DNA of 64,000 nt from CAXBPY01 sp003455275 (GTDB lineage Bacteria > Bacteroidota > Bacteroidia > Chitinophagales > UBA10324). The notes beneath the pieces are model-generated. The model saw nothing but the letters and a program-made list of their open reading frames with translations, searched no databases and was not told the origin of the DNA. Where the stretch lies: contig CAXBPY010000004.1 of the NCBI GenBank assembly GCA_963977675.1, forward strand, positions 10,253 to 74,252, in the 5' to 3' direction. The translations under genes were made by a program, and so were the position numbers. This document shows positions 46,546-55,566 of this stretch, piece after piece (the first letter of the stretch is position 1; each line of letters opens with the position of its first letter).

Positions 46546-47241
46546 GTGCCAGTTACAAAAAAGAGAAAGGCAGCGAATGCCAAGGTGAAGGAAGGTGTGG
46601 TTTACACGCTTGAGCAAGCATCTGCATTATTGAAAGAAGTTTCAACTCCAAAGTTTGATGCTTCTGTTGATATACATATTCGTCTCGGAATTGATCCGCG
46701 CAAAGCTGACCAGAGTATCCGCGGCACAGTTGCTCTTCCTCACGGAACCGGAAAAACAAAACGAGTATTGGTTCTCTGCAACCCAGATAAGGAATCAGAA
46801 GCAACAGGCGCCGGTGCTGACTATGCAGGTCTCGCAGAGTTTGTTGAAAAAATCGAAAAGGGCTGGGCAGATATTGATGTGGTAATTGCTACACCATCTG
46901 TAATGCCTAAAATAGCAAAGCTTGGTAAAATTCTCGGGCCGCGCAACCTCATGCCGAACCCTAAATCTGGGACAGTAACTGAAAATGTTGCTGATGCTGT
47001 TAAGGAAGTGAAAGGTGGTAAAATTGCATTCCGTGTTGACAAGCAAGGCATAATTCACGCTTCGATCGGACGCATATCATTTACAAAAGAAAAGATTCGC
47101 GACAATGCTCACGAGTTGATTTCAACAGTTGTCCGCATGAAGCCATCTTCTGCAAAAGGTCAATATCTGAAATCTGTTTCCCTCGCAAGCACGATGAGCC
47201 CTGGTCTATATTTAGATGTTAAAACTCTCAGTGCAAACTAA
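46546..47241 (+). CDS. rplA: 50S ribosomal protein L1
   Basis: 231 residues with L1 motifs: VDIHIRLGIDPRKADQSIRG, VALPHGTGKTKRVLVLC, VIATPSVMPKIAKLGKILGP, RNLMPNPKSGTVTENVADAV and a C-terminal KGQYLKSVSLASTMSPGLYL. It begins with GTG (46546-46548), which gives MPVTKKRKAANAKVKEGVVY; no upstream in-frame ATG fits. In almost all bacteria rplK (L11) lies directly upstream; here the upstream gene is a convergent-oriented acyl-CoA dehydrogenase instead. Confidence 0.97.
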   Translation: MPVTKKRKAANAKVKEGVVYTLEQASALLKEVSTPKFDASVDIHIRLGIDPRKADQSIRGTVALPHGTGKTKRVLVLCNPDKESEATGAGADYAGLAEFVEKIEKGWADIDVVIATPSVMPKIAKLGKILGPRNLMPNPKSGTVTENVADAVKEVKGGKIAFRVDKQGIIHASIGRISFTKEKIRDNAHELISTVVRMKPSSAKGQYLKSVSLASTMSPGLYLDVKTLSAN

Positions 47242-47247
47242 ATCGTC

Positions 47248-47769
47248 ATGACTAAAGAAGAAAAGAATAATATTCTAGAAGAGCTAAAAGGAGAGTTTGC
47301 AAAGCAGACCGTATTCTACCTTGCTGATACTTCAGATTTAACTGTGGCTGACGCAAGCAAACTGCGCCGTCTGTGCTTCAAAAGTGGTGTGAAAATTCGT
47401 GTAGCAAAAAATACACTGATCCGCAAGGCGCTCGAAGCAAACAATGTTGTGGATGCTGATTTGATTGCAACACTTCATGGTCCTACTTCAATTTTATTTA
47501 GCGAAGTAGCTAATGCACCTGCCAAGGTCATTAAAGAATTCAGAAAGACAAGTGAAAAACCCGTTCTAAAAGCTGCCTATATTGAAACAGCTGTTTTCAT
47601 AGGCGACAAGCAAGTGGATAATTTAGCTTCCCTCAAGTCAAAGAATGAACTCATTGGTGAGATCATTGGCTTGTTACAATCACCTGCTAAGAATGTGATT
47701 TCTGCTCTTCAATCCGGTGGGGGCAAAATCGCGGGAATTCTCAAAACGCTGGAAAACCGTGCTAATTAA
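47248..47769 (+). CDS. rplJ: 50S ribosomal protein L10
   Basis: 173 residues: the N-terminal rRNA-binding part (ELKGEFAKQTVFYLADTSDL, LRRLCFKSGVKIRVAKNTLI) and the C-terminal helix that carries L7/L12 dimers (LLQSPAKNVISALQSGGGKI). Six bases after rplA, same transcript. Confidence 0.97.
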   Translation: MTKEEKNNILEELKGEFAKQTVFYLADTSDLTVADASKLRRLCFKSGVKIRVAKNTLIRKALEANNVVDADLIATLHGPTSILFSEVANAPAKVIKEFRKTSEKPVLKAAYIETAVFIGDKQVDNLASLKSKNELIGEIIGLLQSPAKNVISALQSGGGKIAGILKTLENRAN

Positions 47770-47800
47770 ATTTTAAACTTAAATCTCAAATCAAAATAAA

Positions 47801-48181
47801 ATGGCTGACATTAAAGCATTTGCAGAACAACTGGTTGGGTTAACTGTAAAAGAAGTTAACGAACTCGCAAAAGTTCTCAAGGAAGAATATGGAATTGAAC
47901 CCGCTGCTGCTGCACCTGTAATGGTTGCAGGCGGAGGCGGTGCTGCCGGCGGCGCTGCTGCTGAAGAAAAAACATCATTTGATGTTATTCTAAAAAGTGG
48001 TGGAGCACAAAAGCTCACTGTTGTTAAGGTGGTAAAAGAATTGACCGGCTTAGGACTTAAAGAAGCAAAAGACCTTGTTGATGGAGCACCAAAGCCCGTT
48101 AAAGAAGGTGTTTCTAAGGAAGAAGCTGAAACTCTGAAAGCGAAACTTACAGAGGCAGGAGCTGAGGTTGAAGTTAAATAA
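47801..48181 (+). CDS. rplL: 50S ribosomal protein L7/L12
   Basis: 126 residues: N-terminal dimerisation helix (IKAFAEQLVGLTVKEVNELA), an Ala/Gly hinge (AAAAPVMVAGGGGAAGGAAA), and the C-terminal factor-binding domain (DVILKSGGAQKLTVVKVVKE, LGLKEAKDLVDGAPKPVKEG). Forms the stalk that recruits translation factors. The DNA antisense to this gene also has an open frame, which is a composition effect. Confidence 0.97.
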   Translation: MADIKAFAEQLVGLTVKEVNELAKVLKEEYGIEPAAAAPVMVAGGGGAAGGAAAEEKTSFDVILKSGGAQKLTVVKVVKELTGLGLKEAKDLVDGAPKPVKEGVSKEEAETLKAKLTEAGAEVEVK

Positions 48182-48200
48182 CTTCTCCCGCTAAAGTCAT

Positions 48201-48233
48201 AGTAGGTGTGGTCTTGTGCCATGCCTACTTTTT
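48201..48233 (+). terminator. Attenuator-like hairpin between rplL and rpoB
   Basis: AGTAGGTGTGG (48201-48211) and CCATGCCTACT (48219-48229) form an 11-bp stem with two G-T pairs, followed by a T run. In E. coli a partial terminator between rplL and rpoB lowers polymerase output relative to ribosomal protein; this hairpin is in the equivalent place. Confidence 0.7.
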
Positions 48234-48261
48234 CCATTTTTAACAAAGACACTTTTTATTC

Positions 48262-51200
48262 ATGGCATCTACACATTCCGGAACTAAAGAAAGAATTAAT
48301 TTCAGCAAACTGAATTTCGGGATTGATTATCCTGACTTTCTTGAAATTCAACTCCGATCGTTCATGGAGTTTTTCCAGTTGGAAACCACTCCTGAGAACA
48401 GAAAACACGAAGGCCTATTTCGTGTGTTTAACGAGAACTTCCCCATTACCGATGCGCGGAATATTTTCGTTCTTGAATTCCTAGATTACTACATCGATCC
48501 ACCTCGTTATACTATTGAAGAATGTATTGAACGGGGTTTGACATATGCCCTTCCATTGAAAGCGCGCCTCCGTTTATCATGTAATGATCCGGAGCATATT
48601 GACTTCCAAACAATCGTTCAGGATGTATTCCTTGGAAATATTCCATATATGACTCCAAAAGGAACCTTTGTTGTAAATGGTGCTGAGCGTGTGGTAGTAA
48701 GTCAGCTTCATCGATCTCCCGGAGTATTTTTCGGCCAGTCGCTGCACCCAAATGGAACAAAGATTTATTCGGCACGCGTTATTCCTTTCAAGGGGGCTTG
48801 GATGGAATTTGCAACTGACATCAACAATGTCATGTATGCCTATATTGATCGCAAAAAGAAATTCCCGGTAACTACTCTTCTTCGAGCTATTAACTGGCCT
48901 ACTGACAGGGAGATACTTGACCTCTTTGAATTAGCCGATGAAACATCTGCTAAAAAAGAAAACCTGAAAAAACATATTGGACGCCGTCTGGCAGCCCGTG
49001 TCTTAAAGAGTTGGATGGAAGATTTCGTTGATGAGGATACAGGAGAAGTTGTTACAATCGAAAGAAACGAAGTTATCCTTGAGCGAGATACTCAGTTAAC
49101 TGAAAAGAATATTGAACAGATTGTAGAAGTAGGAACAGAGAAAGTAATTCTTCAAAAAGAAGTTCCCGGAATCGACTACTCGATCATCTACAACACATTG
49201 AACAAGGACACTTCAAACTCGGAATTGGAAGCTTGTCAATATATCTACCGACAACTACGCGGAACCGATGCTCCTGATGATGAAACAGCTCGCGGCATTA
49301 TTGATAAATTGTTCTTCTCAGATAAGAGATATGACCTCGGTGAAGTAGGCCGTTACAAAATCAACCGAAAACTCGGAAACACATCTGATCTTAATACAAG
49401 AATCCTTACTAAGGAAGATATTGTAGGAATTGTTAAATACCTTGTTCAGCTTACAAATGGTAAGGCCGAAATTGATGATATTGATCATTTGAGTAACCGC
49501 CGTGTTCGCACGGTAGGCGAGCAGTTGTATGCTCAGTTTGGTGTTGGTCTCGCTCGTATGGCTCGAACAATTCGTGAGCGTATGAATGTTCGTGATAATG
49601 AAGTATTCACACCAATTGATCTGATTAATGCAAGAACGCTTGCTTCTGTTATCAATTCTTTCTTTGGAACAAGTCAGTTATCACAGTTTCTTGATCAAAC
49701 AAATCCACTTTCTGAAATCACTCATAAGCGCCGTATCTCAGCACTTGGTCCAGGCGGACTATCAAGAGAGCGCGCAGGATTCGAAGTGCGTGATGTGCAC
49801 TATTCTCACTATGGCCGCCTTTGCACAATTGAAACACCTGAAGGCCCGAACATTGGCTTGATTTCAACTCTTTGTGTTCACGCTAAAGTGAATGACAAAG
49901 GATTTATTGAAACTCCTTATATGCGTGCAAAGGATGGAAAGATTGACAAGAAAAAAGTTGATTACCTGACCGCTGAGGAAGAAGATGTTAAAATGATTGC
50001 CCAGGCAAATGCTATTGTAAAAGACAATGGTGATTTTGCTGAAGATAAAGTGAAGTGCCGTCAGACAGGAGATTTCCCTGTTGTAGAACCTGATAAAATT
50101 GAATTTATGGATGTAGCTCCAAACCAAATTGTGGGAGTGAGTGCATCCTTAATTCCATTTCTGGAACATGATGATGCTAACCGCGCGCTTATGGGTTCAA
50201 ACATGCAGCGACAGGCGGTTCCACTTCTTAAACCATCTTCTCCAATCGTTGGAACTGGTTTGGAAAAACAAACAGCACTTGACAGTCGACTATTGATTAA
50301 TGCAGAAGGAAACGGAGTAGTGGAATATGTTGACTCCAATGAGATTCATGTTCGATACGACAGAACATCAGAACAGCAGCTTCTTTCTTTTGAAGATGAT
50401 GTAAAAATTTATTCTCTTCTAAAGTTTAAAAAGACAAATCAAAGCACCTGTATCAATATCAAACCTATTGTTCGCAAAGGAGATAAAGTTAAGAAAGGAA
50501 CAGTTCTTTGTGAAGGTTACGCAACTGACCGTGGCGAACTCGCACTTGGACAAAATCTTCAAGTGGCATTCATGCCTTGGAAAGGTTACAACTTTGAGGA
50601 CGCTATTGTGATTTCTGAACGAGTTGTGCAGGAAGATATTTTCACCAGTATTCACATTGATGAATATGAAATTGAAGTTCGCGATACAAAACTCGGAGAA
50701 GAAGAACTTACTGCCGATATTCCGAATGTAAGTGAAGAAGCAACTGTAAATCTTGATGAACATGGTATTATCCGTGTTGGTGCTCATGTTGGAGAGGGAG
50801 ATATACTGATTGGAAAAATTACGCCAAAGGGAGAATCAGATCCTACCCCTGAAGAAAAACTTCTTCGGGCCATCTTCGGCGACAAAGCCGGCGATGTGAA
50901 GGATGCTTCCCTGAAAGCACCACCGAGTACAGAAGGTGTGGTGATTGATAAAAAACTTTTCTCCCGGGCTAAGAAGGATAAAAACTCTAAAGCCAAAGAG
51001 AAGGGTCTCCTTGAAAAACTTGATAAGGATTTTGAGAAAACAAGCAACGCTTTAAAAGATATTCTGGTTGAAAAACTGATGAAACTTTTGAAGGATAAAA
51101 CTTCAAAAGGTGTTCAGGATGTGTACAAGGAAACTCATATTGCGAAAGGAGTGAAATTCACTTCAAAGAACCTAACTGACATTGACTACCAGATTATTGA

Positions 51201-52071
51201 TCCTGCTGACTGGACTAACGATGAGGAGACAAACTCGCTTATCAAAGTGATGCTTCACAACTTCATGATTAAGTTCAATGAAGAGATGGGCCGATACAAG
51301 CGTGAGAAATTCAACATCAGCATTGGGGATGAACTTCCTTCAGGTGTATTGAAACTTGCTAAAGTTTATCTTGCAAAGAAGCGGAAGTTGAAAGTGGGAG
51401 ATAAAATGGCAGGTCGTCACGGTAATAAGGGTATTGTTGCGAAAATTGTTCGTGTAGAAGATATGCCATTCCTCGAAGATGGAACGCCTGTAGATATAGT
51501 GCTGAATCCGCTTGGTGTGCCTTCGCGCATGAACTTAGGACAGATTTATGAAACTGTTCTTGGCTGGGCAGGCAAAAAGCTCGGGATGAAATTCGCGACA
51601 CCGATTTTTGATGGAGCTACTCTTGATGAAATTGATTCTTATATCAAGAAAGCCGGTCTGCCTGAATATGGACAAACTTATCTTTACGATGGAGACACAG
51701 GAGAGCGCTTCGATCAAAAAGCTACCGTTGGTGTTATCTATATGCTGAAACTTTCTCATATGGTGGATGATAAGATGCATGCGCGTTCTATTGGTCCATA
51801 CTCATTGATAACTCAGCAGCCACTTGGAGGTAAAGCACAATTCGGAGGTCAGCGTTTCGGTGAAATGGAAGTTTGGGCTCTGGAAGCTTATGGAGCTGCT
51901 AACATTTTGCAGGAATTGCTAACCATTAAGTCAGATGATATTGTGGGCCGTGCTAAGGCTTATGAAGCAATTGTGAAAGGTGAAAATCCACCTAAACCTA
52001 CTGTTCCTGAATCATTCAATGTATTGGTTCATGAGTTACGCGGACTGACTTTAGACCTTAAGTTCGAATAA
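48262..52071 (+). CDS. rpoB: DNA-directed RNA polymerase beta subunit
   Basis: 1269 residues, a complete RpoB ending LVHELRGLTLDLKFE. Characteristic stretches include SPGVFFGQSLHPNGTKIYSA, the rifampicin region SQLSQFLDQTNPLSEITHKR followed by RISALGPGGLSRERAGFEVR, PWKGYNFEDAIVISERVV, MAGRHGNKGIVAKIV and AYGAANILQELLTIKSDD. The residues altered in classical rifampicin resistance (equivalents of E. coli D516, H526, S531) are wild-type, so the protein is predicted to be drug-sensitive. rpoC, which normally follows at once, is absent: a terminator and an oppositely oriented aminotransferase gene come next. Confidence 0.98.
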   Translation: MASTHSGTKERINFSKLNFGIDYPDFLEIQLRSFMEFFQLETTPENRKHEGLFRVFNENFPITDARNIFVLEFLDYYIDPPRYTIEECIERGLTYALPLKARLRLSCNDPEHIDFQTIVQDVFLGNIPYMTPKGTFVVNGAERVVVSQLHRSPGVFFGQSLHPNGTKIYSARVIPFKGAWMEFATDINNVMYAYIDRKKKFPVTTLLRAINWPTDREILDLFELADETSAKKENLKKHIGRRLAARVLKSWMEDFVDEDTGEVVTIERNEVILERDTQLTEKNIEQIVEVGTEKVILQKEVPGIDYSIIYNTLNKDTSNSELEACQYIYRQLRGTDAPDDETARGIIDKLFFSDKRYDLGEVGRYKINRKLGNTSDLNTRILTKEDIVGIVKYLVQLTNGKAEIDDIDHLSNRRVRTVGEQLYAQFGVGLARMARTIRERMNVRDNEVFTPIDLINARTLASVINSFFGTSQLSQFLDQTNPLSEITHKRRISALGPGGLSRERAGFEVRDVHYSHYGRLCTIETPEGPNIGLISTLCVHAKVNDKGFIETPYMRAKDGKIDKKKVDYLTAEEEDVKMIAQANAIVKDNGDFAEDKVKCRQTGDFPVVEPDKIEFMDVAPNQIVGVSASLIPFLEHDDANRALMGSNMQRQAVPLLKPSSPIVGTGLEKQTALDSRLLINAEGNGVVEYVDSNEIHVRYDRTSEQQLLSFEDDVKIYSLLKFKKTNQSTCINIKPIVRKGDKVKKGTVLCEGYATDRGELALGQNLQVAFMPWKGYNFEDAIVISERVVQEDIFTSIHIDEYEIEVRDTKLGEEELTADIPNVSEEATVNLDEHGIIRVGAHVGEGDILIGKITPKGESDPTPEEKLLRAIFGDKAGDVKDASLKAPPSTEGVVIDKKLFSRAKKDKNSKAKEKGLLEKLDKDFEKTSNALKDILVEKLMKLLKDKTSKGVQDVYKETHIAKGVKFTSKNLTDIDYQIIDPADWTNDEETNSLIKVMLHNFMIKFNEEMGRYKREKFNISIGDELPSGVLKLAKVYLAKKRKLKVGDKMAGRHGNKGIVAKIVRVEDMPFLEDGTPVDIVLNPLGVPSRMNLGQIYETVLGWAGKKLGMKFATPIFDGATLDEIDSYIKKAGLPEYGQTYLYDGDTGERFDQKATVGVIYMLKLSHMVDDKMHARSIGPYSLITQQPLGGKAQFGGQRFGEMEVWALEAYGAANILQELLTIKSDDIVGRAKAYEAIVKGENPPKPTVPESFNVLVHELRGLTLDLKFE

Positions 52072-52093
52072 TTCACTAATGCTATAGTTAATG

Positions 52094-52132
52094 AAAATGG
52101 CTCTTCGGTTTTCGGAGAGCCATTTTTGTTTT
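52094..52132 (+). terminator. Strong rho-independent terminator after rpoB
   Basis: AATGGCTCTTCG and CGGAGAGCCATT pair over 12 bp around GTTTT, flanked by A and T runs (AAAA before, TTTTTGTTTT after). It begins about 22 bases past the rpoB stop and closes the operon before any rpoC. Confidence 0.88.
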
Positions 52133-52149
52133 ATGGATATTTCAATCAG

Positions 52150-53010
52150 CTATTTTTTTTGTAAAGTATTATAAAAATCAAGTGCAAGTTCTTTTGTCAT
52201 TTCATTTGAGAATTGTTTTCCATTTAGTGCCTCAACTTTTCTAATTCCTTTTGAAATATTAGTCAGGAATATTTCATCAGCATTCAGCAATTCATTTTCT
52301 GAAATGGATTTTTCTGTAATGGAAATATTCTGAGCATGGCAAAATGCAATCAGGTTTTTTCTGGTAATCCCTCTCACAGCGCCATCGGAGAGAACAGGCG
52401 TGAATAGTTTTTTATTCTTCCAGAAAAAAACATTACTGGAAGTAGCATCACAAATATTCCCGGCAGCATTAACAATGAGTGCATCATCGAGGTTATTTTT
52501 TTTCTTCCATAATGAACCCATCACATATACCAGAGAGTTCGAAGTCTTAAATGACATCGATGGGTTCAATTCTTTTTTCCATTCTGAAAAGATGCCAACG
52601 GAAATTCCTTTTTCATTCCAGATAAAACCATCAGCAGGCGCTGGTAGCAATTCGATCAGAAATTCAATTTCATTAGTTGTCGGTTCATATAGTCCTTCGC
52701 CTGAACGGAACACCTGAATTCGAATGAGCACATCATTTAAAATTTTATTCGCTCTTAATAATTCAGTAATCAAGGTGAAGAAATATGCGGAAGAAAAATT
52801 TTCAGGAATTGAAAGCTGAAGCGCATGCATTCCATCGAATAATCTTTCCATATGATTTTCGAAGAAAAGAATTTCTCCGCTCATCAATCTCATTCCTTCA
52901 AACAGCCCATCTCCATATCGAAATGCCCGGTTTGTAGAGGGAAAGTACTTTCCTCCGGCAGGAAAAATTTTCCCATTAAGATTCAGGAATGAAAATTCAC
53001 TCACTTGCAA
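52150..53010 (-). CDS. Aminotransferase class IV (branched-chain / ADC-lyase-like)
   Basis: 286 residues of the PLP fold-type IV family: NRAFRYGDGLFEGMRLMSG, IQVFRSGEGLYEPTTNE, the PLP lysine in SFKTSNSLVYVMG, CDATSSNVFFWKNKKLFTP and DGAVRGITRKNLIAF. Members include branched-chain aminotransferase, D-amino acid aminotransferase and aminodeoxychorismate lyase; the sequence does not let me choose with certainty. It overlaps the TPR gene by 10 bases in the same direction, likely co-transcribed. Confidence 0.85.
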   Translation of the reverse strand: MQVSEFSFLNLNGKIFPAGGKYFPSTNRAFRYGDGLFEGMRLMSGEILFFENHMERLFDGMHALQLSIPENFSSAYFFTLITELLRANKILNDVLIRIQVFRSGEGLYEPTTNEIEFLIELLPAPADGFIWNEKGISVGIFSEWKKELNPSMSFKTSNSLVYVMGSLWKKKNNLDDALIVNAAGNICDATSSNVFFWKNKKLFTPVLSDGAVRGITRKNLIAFCHAQNISITEKSISENELLNADEIFLTNISKGIRKVEALNGKQFSNEMTKELALDFYNTLQKK

Positions 53011-54290
53011 TAAGTCTTAATATCTGTATAGGCATCTACGCTGCCAAGTTCGCCTGCCTTGCTCAAATCAAGACAACCGCTATCGGTTTCTCCTTTACCA
53101 ATTTCAGCTAATCCTTTCAGATGAAAGGCAAGAGCATATTCAGGTTTCATTTTGATAACTATATCATAATTAGCAATTGCCTCGTCATATTTTTTAATCT
53201 CTGTATTGGCTAGCCCGCGAGTGATGTAGCAGTCAATCAACTTTTGAAAATACACCATGTTCTTTTCTTTCGATGCCTGATAAGCTCCATTATACATGTC
53301 TATAGCCGATGTGTAATCCTGAATAGCACCACGGTCATCATTCATTTTCGCTTTGTAAAATCCGCGGAAATAAAAGGCCTCAGCGCTGCTTACTGATTTG
53401 TAATTGTCCATCGCCAGAAATTTTGTATAATCCTGAATTGCCTGAATGAACTGACCGTTCTCTCCATTGCAATAAGCCCGATAGAAATAACAATATTTTC
53501 TGTTTGAAAATGTGGTATCGTTTAGAAGAGAAGAAAATCCGACAGCCGCATCTGCATATCGTTGCTGACGGAAATAAATCTGTGCCTGTAAATATTTTGA
53601 ATCCGAGCAATTACTGTTTTCACATTCATCAATAAACATAAAATTATTAATGTCATTCAGTGCAGAAGTATAATCGCTAATTGCAAATTCAGCCTGGGCT
53701 TTCCAGTAAACGGCCATCTTGCTTTCCTCGGTGCCTGAGAAATTTTCAATTATATAATTGTAAACAAACACTGCACTGTCATAATTTTTTTTTCTCAAAA
53801 ACTCTTTTGCCGAATCCATGAAGATACTCTGTAAAGTTATGAGTGGCGTTCTCATGGAAGAATCTTCGACAGTAAATTCTTCTCTTTGAATTTTAACTGA
53901 ATCCATTGAGGAGTCATATTTCTTCTTCTTCTTTTTCTTATTCAAATCTGTTTGAAAAGAAGAATCATTGGTTAAAACAATTTGATTCTGAAAAGAAGTA
54001 TCGCTTAACTCTTGCCGGCGTTTTTTCTTTTTCAATGTGTCTTCTTCATAACTGAAATTGTAAGTGCCGTCTTCCGAATATTTTTTGTTTTCTGATTTTA
54101 CTTCACCTGCATCTTTCTTCTGTTTATCTTCTGTTTGCTTTTCTTTTTTCTTATCATCCACCTTTTTTTCTTGCGAAGTTTGAGCGTCTATTCGTTCATC
54201 AATCTTAGTCATATACTGCTGTGCATGCGAGTTCATGCAAACACATACAAACACCAAAACAGGAAAATATTTTATAGAAAAAAACCTCAT
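53001..54290 (-). CDS. Secreted TPR-repeat protein
   Basis: 429 residues from the ATG at 54288-54290; signal peptide MRFFSIKYFPVLVFVCVCMN. The first 120 mature residues are unusually charged and lysine-rich (KKVDDKKKEKQTEDKQKKD, DLNKKKKKKKYDSSMDS), probably disordered. The rest has tetratricopeptide repeats in pairs (FLRKKNYDSAVFVYNYIIEN, AEFAISDYTSALNDINNFMF, KKYDEAIANYDIVIKMKPEY). TPR proteins act as protein-binding scaffolds in the periplasm; no partner can be named. Start chosen to place the signal peptide at the N-terminus. Confidence 0.85.
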   Translation of the reverse strand: MRFFSIKYFPVLVFVCVCMNSHAQQYMTKIDERIDAQTSQEKKVDDKKKEKQTEDKQKKDAGEVKSENKKYSEDGTYNFSYEEDTLKKKKRRQELSDTSFQNQIVLTNDSSFQTDLNKKKKKKKYDSSMDSVKIQREEFTVEDSSMRTPLITLQSIFMDSAKEFLRKKNYDSAVFVYNYIIENFSGTEESKMAVYWKAQAEFAISDYTSALNDINNFMFIDECENSNCSDSKYLQAQIYFRQQRYADAAVGFSSLLNDTTFSNRKYCYFYRAYCNGENGQFIQAIQDYTKFLAMDNYKSVSSAEAFYFRGFYKAKMNDDRGAIQDYTSAIDMYNGAYQASKEKNMVYFQKLIDCYITRGLANTEIKKYDEAIANYDIVIKMKPEYALAFHLKGLAEIGKGETDSGCLDLSKAGELGSVDAYTDIKTYCK

Positions 54291-54291
54291 C

Positions 54292-55449
54292 TTATTCCAG
54301 CCAGCTCTTGTAATAATCTTTGTCTTCAATTGCCAGAGCCTGCTCAGTTAACTGAAGTGGGTGAAAAGTATCAATCATCACAGCAAGTTCTTTCGTTTCT
54401 TTTGCTCCAATTGATTTCTCAACTGTTCCCGGATGTGGTCCGTGCGGAATTCCACCCGGATGGAGCGAAAACATTCCTCGTTCCACATGCTTTCGGCTCA
54501 TAAAATCACCATCAACATAATAAAGCACTTCATCCGAATCTACATTGCTATGATTATAAGGAGCAGGAATTGAAAGTGGGTGGTAATCATATAACCGCGG
54601 CACAAAAGAACAAATGACAAAATTATGCGCCTCGAAAGTTTGATGAATTGGTGGAGGCATGTGTATGCGGCCAGTTATAGGTTCGTAGTTATGAATGCTG
54701 AAACCAAATGGATAACAATACCCATCCCACCCAACCAAATCAAAAGGATGAAATGCGTAATGATATGGATACATCATTCCCTGCTTTTTGATGTAAATTA
54801 GAAAGTCGCCCTTCTGATCATGTGTTTCAAGTCGTTGCGGAGTTTTGATGTCACGCTCACAATAGGGTGAGTGCTCCAGCAATTGTCCCACTTCATTTAA
54901 ATATCTTTTTGGAGAACGAACAGGCGAAAAAGATTCAATCACCAATAAGCGATTGTTTTGATTCTTAAATTCCATTTGATAAATCGTTCCGCGAGGTATA
55001 ACCAGGTAATCGCCATATTCAAAATCAATTGCACCATAATTCGTGTGCAGGGTTCCGTTTCCTTCATGAATAAAAAATACTTCGTCAGCATCTGCATTCT
55101 TAAAAAAATAATCAGTCATGCTTTTTTGCGGAGCAGCAACAGCAATAGTGCAATCGCTATTACACATCAACACTTTTCTTGACTGCGGAAACTGTTCTGC
55201 CGGAGACACATTAAATCCGAGGAAGCTTCTATTTTGAAGTTGTTTTTGCAATGCAATCTTCGGTGAGACATCAAATGGAGCATCAACACTTTTAATTACT
55301 GTAGGCGGATGATGATGATAAAGCAGGGAATACACACTCGAAAAACCTTCAGTAGAAAACAACTGCTCTGAATAAAGCGAACCATCTGGTTTGCGAAATT
55401 GTGTGTGTCGTTTTTGGGGAATCTCTCCCATGCGCATGTAATGGGGCAT
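54292..55449 (-). CDS. hmgA: Homogentisate 1,2-dioxygenase
   Basis: Opens the ring of homogentisate in tyrosine/phenylalanine catabolism. I start at the ATG at 55447-55449 (MPHYMRMGEIPQKRHTQFRK), the usual beginning of this enzyme in Bacteroidota; upstream codons to 55515 look non-coding. The 385 residues contain GDYLVIPRGTIYQMEF, FHPFDLVGWDGYCYPFGFSI and the iron-binding tail HQTFEAHNFVICSFVPRLYD and PHGPHPGTVEKSIG. It stands alone; maleylacetoacetate isomerase and fumarylacetoacetase are not nearby. Confidence 0.93.
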   Translation of the reverse strand: MPHYMRMGEIPQKRHTQFRKPDGSLYSEQLFSTEGFSSVYSLLYHHHPPTVIKSVDAPFDVSPKIALQKQLQNRSFLGFNVSPAEQFPQSRKVLMCNSDCTIAVAAPQKSMTDYFFKNADADEVFFIHEGNGTLHTNYGAIDFEYGDYLVIPRGTIYQMEFKNQNNRLLVIESFSPVRSPKRYLNEVGQLLEHSPYCERDIKTPQRLETHDQKGDFLIYIKKQGMMYPYHYAFHPFDLVGWDGYCYPFGFSIHNYEPITGRIHMPPPIHQTFEAHNFVICSFVPRLYDYHPLSIPAPYNHSNVDSDEVLYYVDGDFMSRKHVERGMFSLHPGGIPHGPHPGTVEKSIGAKETKELAVMIDTFHPLQLTEQALAIEDKDYYKSWLE

Positions 55450-55566
55450 TGGTGCTTTCTGATTTGGTCTGCAGCAAAAATAATGTGATCCGGCTAAGAC
55501 AGATATGTATTGCATCGCGCACCTTAATTGTGCTTATTTACATTTACCGCAGAAAAATAATACAGG

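Noticed and set aside
47791..48252. 153-codon open frame antisense to rplL
   Set aside because: Mirrors the Ala/Gly-rich, biased codons of rplL; the sense gene is certain.
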